From the NCBI GenBank assembly GCA_947568835.1, contig CANOQG010000006.1:992001-1056000 (forward strand): a DNA stretch of 64,000 nt, in the 5' to 3' direction. The notes beneath the pieces are model-generated. The model had not been told where the DNA came from. It worked only from the letters and a program-made list of their open reading frames with translations, and ran no database searches. Both the position numbers and the translations under genes were made by a program. Positions 55,275-61,682 of the stretch are shown here, in pieces. This stretch comes from Protonemura montana (taxonomy: Eukaryota; Arthropoda; Insecta; Plecoptera; Nemouridae). Each line of letters starts with the position of its first letter. Position 1 is the first letter of the stretch.

Positions 55275-56833
55275 CTGCCCCATGTTCTGTACCATTTCAT
55301 GCCCCAAGTCTTGTCGCATGTCCTGCCCTATGTCCTGTTACATGTCCCGCCCGATGTCCTGCCCCATGTCCTGTCCCAGGACATCCACCATATCCTGCCC
55401 AAAATCCCGTCGCATGTCCTGCCCCATATCCTTTCCAATATTACGCTTCATGTCCTGTAACATGTCCTGCCCTATGTCATGCGCCAAGTCCTGCCCCATA
55501 TCCTGCCCCATGTCCTACCCTATGTAATGCCCCAAGTCCTGCACCATGTCCTGCCCCATGTCCTGACCCATGTTCTGTTTCATGTCATGCCTAATGGCCT
55601 GTCGCATGTTCTGCCCCATGTCCTGGCCCATGTCCTGCCTTATGTCCTGCCCCATGTCCTGCCCCATGTCCTGAACAATGTCCTGCCCCATGTCCTGTCT
55701 CATTTCCTGCCCAATGTCCTGCCCCATGTTATGTACCATTTCATGCCCCATGTCCAGTCCCAATTCCTGCCTCATGTCCTGCCACATGTCCTGCCACATG
55801 TCCTGCCCCATGTCCTGTCCCATGACCTTCACCATATCCTACCCCAAATCCCAACGCATGTCCTGCCTTAAATCCTGCACTATGTCCTGCCCCATGTCCT
55901 GCCTTATATCCTTTCCAAAATTAATCCCCATGTCCTGTAACATGTCCTGCCTTATTTCCTGCCCTATGTCCTGGCCCATGTCCTGCCCCATGTCTTGCTC
56001 AAAGTCCTGCCCCATGTCCTGCCCCTTGTCCTGCCAAATGTCAAAACGCTTGTCCTGCCCCATGTACTGCCCCATGTCCTGCATCATGTCCTGCCCTATG
56101 TCCTGCCCCATGTCCTGCCCCATGTCCTGCCCCAAGTCCTGTCCCATGTCCTGGCCTAATTCCTGCCCCATGTCCTTCCCCATGTCCTGACCCTCATCCT
56201 GCCTCATGTCCTGCCCCATGTCTTGCCCCATGTCCTGACCCATGTTCTGTCTCATGTCATGCGTCATGTCCTAACGCATGTTCTGCCCCATAACCTGGCC
56301 CATAGCCTGCCCCATGTCCTGCCCCATGTTCTGCCCCATGTCCTGCGCCATGTCCTGTCGCATGTTCTGCCCCATGTACTGGCCCATGTCCTGCCCTATG
56401 TCTTGCAAAAAGTCCTGCCCCAAGTTCTGCCTCATGTCCAGCCCCATGTCCTGTCCCATGTCCGGGCCTATGTCCTGCCCCACGGCCTGCCTCATGTTGT
56501 TCCATTTCCTTCCCCATATCCTGCCCACGTTCTGTCTCATGTGTTGGTCCAAGTCCTGCCCCTTGTCCTGTCGCATTTTCATGCCTCATGTTCTGCCTCA
56601 TGTCTTGCAAAATGTCCTGCCCCATGTCCTGCCCCATGTCCTTCCCCATGTCCTGCCCCATGGCCTGCCCCAAATCCTGTCCTATGTCCTGCCCTAAATC
56701 CAGCCCCATGTCCTGCCCCATGTCCTGCCCCTAAATCCTGCCCCATGTCCTGCCCCATGTCCTGCCAAATGTCAAAACGCATGTCCTGCCCCATGTCCAG
56801 TTACATGTCCCGCCCGATGTCCTGCCCTATGTT
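55275..56833 (+). repeat. 1,559-bp tandem duplication in B2, copy F1
   Basis: Recurs immediately downstream at 56834-58392. B1 has only one copy of this interval (about 36620-38178), as far as I can align it. The copy holds one CCAAAATTAATCCCC marker (about 55915) and the CTTGCAAAAAGTCC module (about 56402). The single difference I noticed between the copies is CGCCAAGTCC near 55484 against CGCCAATTCC near 57043, which indicates a very recent event. Confidence 0.9.
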
Positions 56834-58392
56834 CTGCCCCATGTTCTGTACCATTTCATGCCCCAAGTCTTGTCGCATGTCCTGCCCTATGTCCTGTTAC
56901 ATGTCCCGCCCGATGTCCTGCCCCATGTCCTGTCCCAGGACATCCACCATATCCTGCCCAAAATCCCGTCGCATGTCCTGCCCCATATCCTTTCCAATAT
57001 TACGCTTCATGTCCTGTAACATGTCCTGCCCTATGTCATGCGCCAATTCCTGCCCCATATCCTGCCCCATGTCCTACCCTATGTAATGCCCCAAGTCCTG
57101 CACCATGTCCTGCCCCATGTCCTGACCCATGTTCTGTTTCATGTCATGCCTAATGGCCTGTCGCATGTTCTGCCCCATGTCCTGGCCCATGTCCTGCCTT
57201 ATGTCCTGCCCCATGTCCTGCCCCATGTCCTGAACAATGTCCTGCCCCATGTCCTGTCTCATTTCCTGCCCAATGTCCTGCCCCATGTTATGTACCATTT
57301 CATGCCCCATGTCCAGTCCCAATTCCTGCCTCATGTCCTGCCACATGTCCTGCCACATGTCCTGCCCCATGTCCTGTCCCATGACCTTCACCATATCCTA
57401 CCCCAAATCCCAACGCATGTCCTGCCTTAAATCCTGCACTATGTCCTGCCCCATGTCCTGCCTTATATCCTTTCCAAAATTAATCCCCATGTCCTGTAAC
57501 ATGTCCTGCCTTATTTCCTGCCCTATGTCCTGGCCCATGTCCTGCCCCATGTCTTGCTCAAAGTCCTGCCCCATGTCCTGCCCCTTGTCCTGCCAAATGT
57601 CAAAACGCTTGTCCTGCCCCATGTACTGCCCCATGTCCTGCATCATGTCCTGCCCTATGTCCTGCCCCATGTCCTGCCCCATGTCCTGCCCCAAGTCCTG
57701 TCCCATGTCCTGGCCTAATTCCTGCCCCATGTCCTTCCCCATGTCCTGACCCTCATCCTGCCTCATGTCCTGCCCCATGTCTTGCCCCATGTCCTGACCC
57801 ATGTTCTGTCTCATGTCATGCGTCATGTCCTAACGCATGTTCTGCCCCATAACCTGGCCCATAGCCTGCCCCATGTCCTGCCCCATGTTCTGCCCCATGT
57901 CCTGCGCCATGTCCTGTCGCATGTTCTGCCCCATGTACTGGCCCATGTCCTGCCCTATGTCTTGCAAAAAGTCCTGCCCCAAGTTCTGCCTCATGTCCAG
58001 CCCCATGTCCTGTCCCATGTCCGGGCCTATGTCCTGCCCCACGGCCTGCCTCATGTTGTTCCATTTCCTTCCCCATATCCTGCCCACGTTCTGTCTCATG
58101 TGTTGGTCCAAGTCCTGCCCCTTGTCCTGTCGCATTTTCATGCCTCATGTTCTGCCTCATGTCTTGCAAAATGTCCTGCCCCATGTCCTGCCCCATGTCC
58201 TTCCCCATGTCCTGCCCCATGGCCTGCCCCAAATCCTGTCCTATGTCCTGCCCTAAATCCAGCCCCATGTCCTGCCCCATGTCCTGCCCCTAAATCCTGC
58301 CCCATGTCCTGCCCCATGTCCTGCCAAATGTCAAAACGCATGTCCTGCCCCATGTCCAGTTACATGTCCCGCCCGATGTCCTGCCCTATGTT
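56834..58392 (+). repeat. 1,559-bp tandem duplication in B2, copy F2
   Basis: Second copy of the block at 55275-56833. The junction falls within 56834-56865, where about 32 bp fit both sources: the left sequence reads on to CCCCATGTC in B1, and the right one to CCCCAAGTC. This is the pattern left by unequal crossing-over between two related 12-mer series. Confidence 0.9.
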
Positions 58393-59339
58393 CTGCCCCA
58401 TGTTCTGTACCATTTCATGCCCCATGTCTTGTCGCATGTCTTGTCCTATGTCCTGTAACATGTCCCGCCCGATGTCCTGCCCCATGTTCTGTCCCATGAC
58501 ATCCACCATATACTGCCCCAAATCCCGTCGCATGTCCTGCCCCATATCCTTTCCAATATTACGCCCCATGTCCTGCCTCATGTCCTTCCCCATGTCTTGC
58601 CAAAAGTCCTGTCCCAAGTCCTGCCCCATATCCTGCCCCATGTCCTGCCCCAAGTCTTTTCATGACCTAACCTTATTCCTGCCCCATGTCCTGCCCTATG
58701 TGCTGCCCCATGTCCTTCCCTAATGTCCTGCCCCATGTTCTGTACTATTTCATGACTATGTCCTGTCGCATGGCCTGCCCTATGTCCTGTAACATGTCCC
58801 GCCCGATGTCCTACCCCATGTCCTGCCTCATATCCAGTCCCATGTCCTGCCTCATGTCCTGCCCCTTTCCTGACCCATGTCCTGTCCCATGACCTGCACC
58901 ATATCCTGCTCCAAATCCCGTCGCATGTCCTGCCCCAAATCTTGCCCTATGTCCTGCCCCATGTCCTGTCCTATATCCTTTCCAATATTATGCCCCATGT
59001 CCTGCCCCATGTCCTGCCCTATATAATGCCCCATGTCCTGCACCATGTCCTGCCCCATGTCCTGGCCCATATTCTGCTCCATGTCCTGCCTCATAGTCTG
59101 TCCAATGTCCTGCCCTATATCCTGTCGCATGCATGCCTCACGTCTTGCCCAAAGTCCTGTCCCATGTCCTGCCCTAATTCCTGCCCTATGTCCTGCCCCA
59201 TGTCCTGCCCCATATCCTGCCCCATGTCCTGCCCCTTGTCCTGCCAAATGTCAAAACGCATGTCCTGCCCCATGTACAGCTTCATGTCCTGCATCATGTC
59301 TTGCCCAAAGTCCTGCCCCATGTCCTGCCCCAGGTCCTG

Positions 59340-59355
59340 CCCCATGTCCTGCCCT
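59340..59355. other. 217-bp deletion point in B2
   Basis: B1 39137-39353 is missing. The offset to B1 changes from 20,214 to 19,997. The lost block contained a TTCCCTAATG slip element and a TATACCATTTCATG element. The size is 18 units plus one base. Confidence 0.82.
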
Positions 59356-60611
59356 ATGTAATGCCCCATATCCTGCCCCATGTCCTGCCCCTTGTCCTGC
59401 TAAATGTCAAAACGCTTGTCCTGCCCCATGTACTGCAACTTGTCCTGCATCATGTCCTGCCCAAAGTCCTGCCCCATGTCCTGCCCCTGTCCTGTCGCAC
59501 GTCATGCCTCAAGTCCTGCCCCATGTCCTGCCCCATGGACAGCCCCATGTCCTGACCCTTATTTCCTGCCCCATGTCCTGCCCTATGTCCTGCCCCATGT
59601 CTTGCCAAAAGTCCTGTCCCTTGTCCTGCCCCATATCCTGCCCCATGTCCTGCCCCCAAGTCATTTCATGGCCTAACCTTATTCCTGCCCCATGTTCTGC
59701 CCTATGTGCTGCCCCATGTCCTTCCCTAATGTCCTGTCCCATTTTCTGTACCATTTCATGCCTATGTCCTGTCGCTTGTCCTGCCCTTTGTCCTGTTACA
59801 TGTCTCATCCGATGTCCTGCCCCATATCCTGTCCCATGACCTGCACCATATCCTGCTCCAAATCCCGTCGCATGTCCTGCCCCAAATCTTGCCCTATGTC
59901 CTGCCCCATGTCCTGTCCTATTTCCTTTCCAACATTATGCCCCATGTCCTGCCCCATGTCCTGCCCTATGTAATGCCCAATGTCCTGCACCATGTCCTGC
60001 CCCATGTCCTGGCCCATATTCTGCTCCATGTCCCGCCTCATAGTCTGTCCAATGTCCTGCCCCATGTCCTGCCACATGTCCTGACCCTTATCCTGCCCCA
60101 TGTCCTGCCCCGTGTCTTGCCCCATGTCCTGCCCCAAGTCCTAACCCATGTCCTGCCCTTATTTGCTGCCCCATGTCCTGCCCCATGTCCTGCCCCATGT
60201 CTTGCCCAAAGTCCTGCTCCATGTCCTGCCTCATGACCTGCCCCATGTCCTGCCTCATGTCCTGCCCCAAGTCCTGTGCCATGTCCTGCCCTAATTCCTG
60301 CAACATGTTCTGCCCCATGTCCTGGCCCATATCCTGCCCCATGTCTTGCCCAAAGTCCTGCCCCAAGTTCTGCCTCATGTCCAGCTTCATATCCTGTCCC
60401 ATGTCCTAGCCTATGTCCTGCCCCATGGCCTGCCTCGTGTTGATCCATGTCCTGCCCCATATCTTGCCCATGTTCTGTCTCATGTGTTGGTCTAAGTCCT
60501 GCCCCTTGCCCTGTCGCCTTTTCATGCCTCATGTCCTGCCCCATGTCCTGCCCCATGTACAGCCCCATGTCCTGCCCCAAGTCCTGTCCCATGTCCTGCC
60601 CTTATTCCTGC

Positions 60612-61682
60612 CCCATGTTCTGCCCCATGTCCTGACCCTTATCCTGCCTCATGTCCTGCCCCATGTCCTGCCCCAATTCCCGTCCCATGTCCTGCCCTAA
60701 TTCCTGCCCCATGTCCTGCCCCATGTCCTGACCCTTGTCCTGCCCAAATTCCTGCCCCATGTCCTGCCCCATGTCCTGCCTCATATCCTGCCCCATGTCC
60801 TGCCCCATGTCCTGCCAAATGTCAAAACGCATGTTCTTCCCCATGTCCAGTAAAATGTCCCGCCCGATGTCCTGCCCTTTGTCCTGCCCCATGTCCTGCC
60901 CCATGTCTTGCCCAAAGTCCTGCCCCATGTTCTGCCCCATGGCCTGCCCCATGTCCCGCCCGATGTCCTGCCCCATGTCCTGCCTCATGTCCAGTCCCAT
61001 GTCCTGCCTCATGTCCTGCCCCATGTCCTACCCCATGTCCTGTCCCATGACCTGCACCATATCCTGCCCCAAATCCCGTCGCATGTCTGCCCCAAATCCT
61101 GCCCTATGTCCTGCCCCATGTCCTGCCCCATATCCTTTCCAATATTACGCCCCATGTCCTGTAACATGTCCTGCCCTATGTCATGCGCCAAGTCCTGCCC
61201 CATATCCTGCCCCATGTCCTACCCTATGTAATGCCCCCATTCTAGCACCATGTCCTGCCCTATGTCCTGGCCCATATCCTGCTCCATGGCCTGCCTCATA
61301 TCCTGTCCAATGTCCTGCCCAATATCCTGTCGCATGCATGCCTCATGTCTTGCCTAAAGTCTTGCCCCATGTCCTGCCCCATGTCCTGCCCCATGTCCTG
61401 CCCCACGTCCTGTCCCATGTTCTGCCCTTATTCCTGCCCCATGTTCTGCCATATGGCCTGCCCCATGTCCCGCCCGATGTCCTGCCCCATGTCCTGCCTC
61501 ATATCCAGTCCCATGTCCTGCCTCATGTCCTGCCCCATGTCCTGCCCTATGTCCTGTCCCATGACCTGCACCATATCCTGCCCCAAATCCCGTCGCATGT
61601 CTGCCCCAAATCCTGCCCTATGTCCTGCCCCATGTCCTGCCCCATATCCTTTCCAATATTACACTTCATGTCCTGTACCATA
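60612..61682 (+). repeat. Mosaic stretch continuing unit-A order
   Basis: From 60612 the sequence follows unit A from about 1804 (offset 58,808) to about 61.23 kb. Several private variants, such as TTCTTCCCCATG near 60835, instead match B1 near 33.12 kb (offset about 27,708). About 61240-61682 is a patchwork: a GCATGCATGC module (61332), then a repeat of the block that begins ATGTCCCGCCCGATG, ending in TACACTTCATG. I cannot assign this last part to one source. Confidence 0.75.

Larger units (their letters stand above)
941..59682 (+). repeat. TTTCATGRCCTAACCTTA marker family (24 sites)
   Basis: A diverged segment, TTTCATGACCTAACCTTA or its TGGCC variant, usually after CCCCAAGTC and before TTCCTGCCCC. 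Approximate starts: 941, 4537, 6957, 7693, 8967, 12563, 14911, 17798, 19174, 19761, 20540, 24192, 25941, 32543, 38442, 39665, 41079, 41666, 42445, 46146, 47884, 51295, 58656, 59662. It interrupts the 12-bp phase by two bases, so translation on + moves from the MSCP to the LPHV periodicity. It is among the stretches least like the consensus, but I see no boundary or target duplication that would make it an insertion. Confidence 0.85.
40615..60611 (+). repeat. Higher-order unit B, copy 2 (B2), 19,997 bp
   Basis: Near copy of B1. The offset steps from 21,905 to 21,954 (+48 and +1 bp), 21,943 (-11), 18,752 (-3,191), 18,655 (-97), 20,214 (+1,559) and finally 19,997 (-217); these changes add up exactly to the length difference. 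Where both copies are present I see only scattered point differences, such as CCCCATATCC near 19146 against CCCCATTTCC near 41051. Unlike B1, this copy runs on into sequence that continues unit-A order at 60612. Confidence 0.92.
67..61341 (+). repeat. GCATGCATGC marker family (44 sites)
   Basis: Ten-base palindromic, alternating purine-pyrimidine element in the context TGTCGCATGCATGCCTCATG. Starts: 67, 2476, 3015, 4995, 5679, 6302, 8081, 10502, 11041, 13021, 13633, 14256, 15380, 15908, 16520, 17143, 18267, 18795, 20327, 20962, 21452, 22800, 23207, 24663, 25299, 25693, 26659, 33014, 34077, 38913, 40700, 42232, 42867, 43357, 44754, 45161, 46617, 47253, 47648, 48602, 51766, 52829, 59127, 61332. 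Six are one-base variants ending in A (3015, 11041, 23207, 45161) or T (20962, 42867). Each site is an 11-base unit, a -1 slip of the 12-bp phase. None lies between 26.7 and 33.0 kb. Confidence 0.9.
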
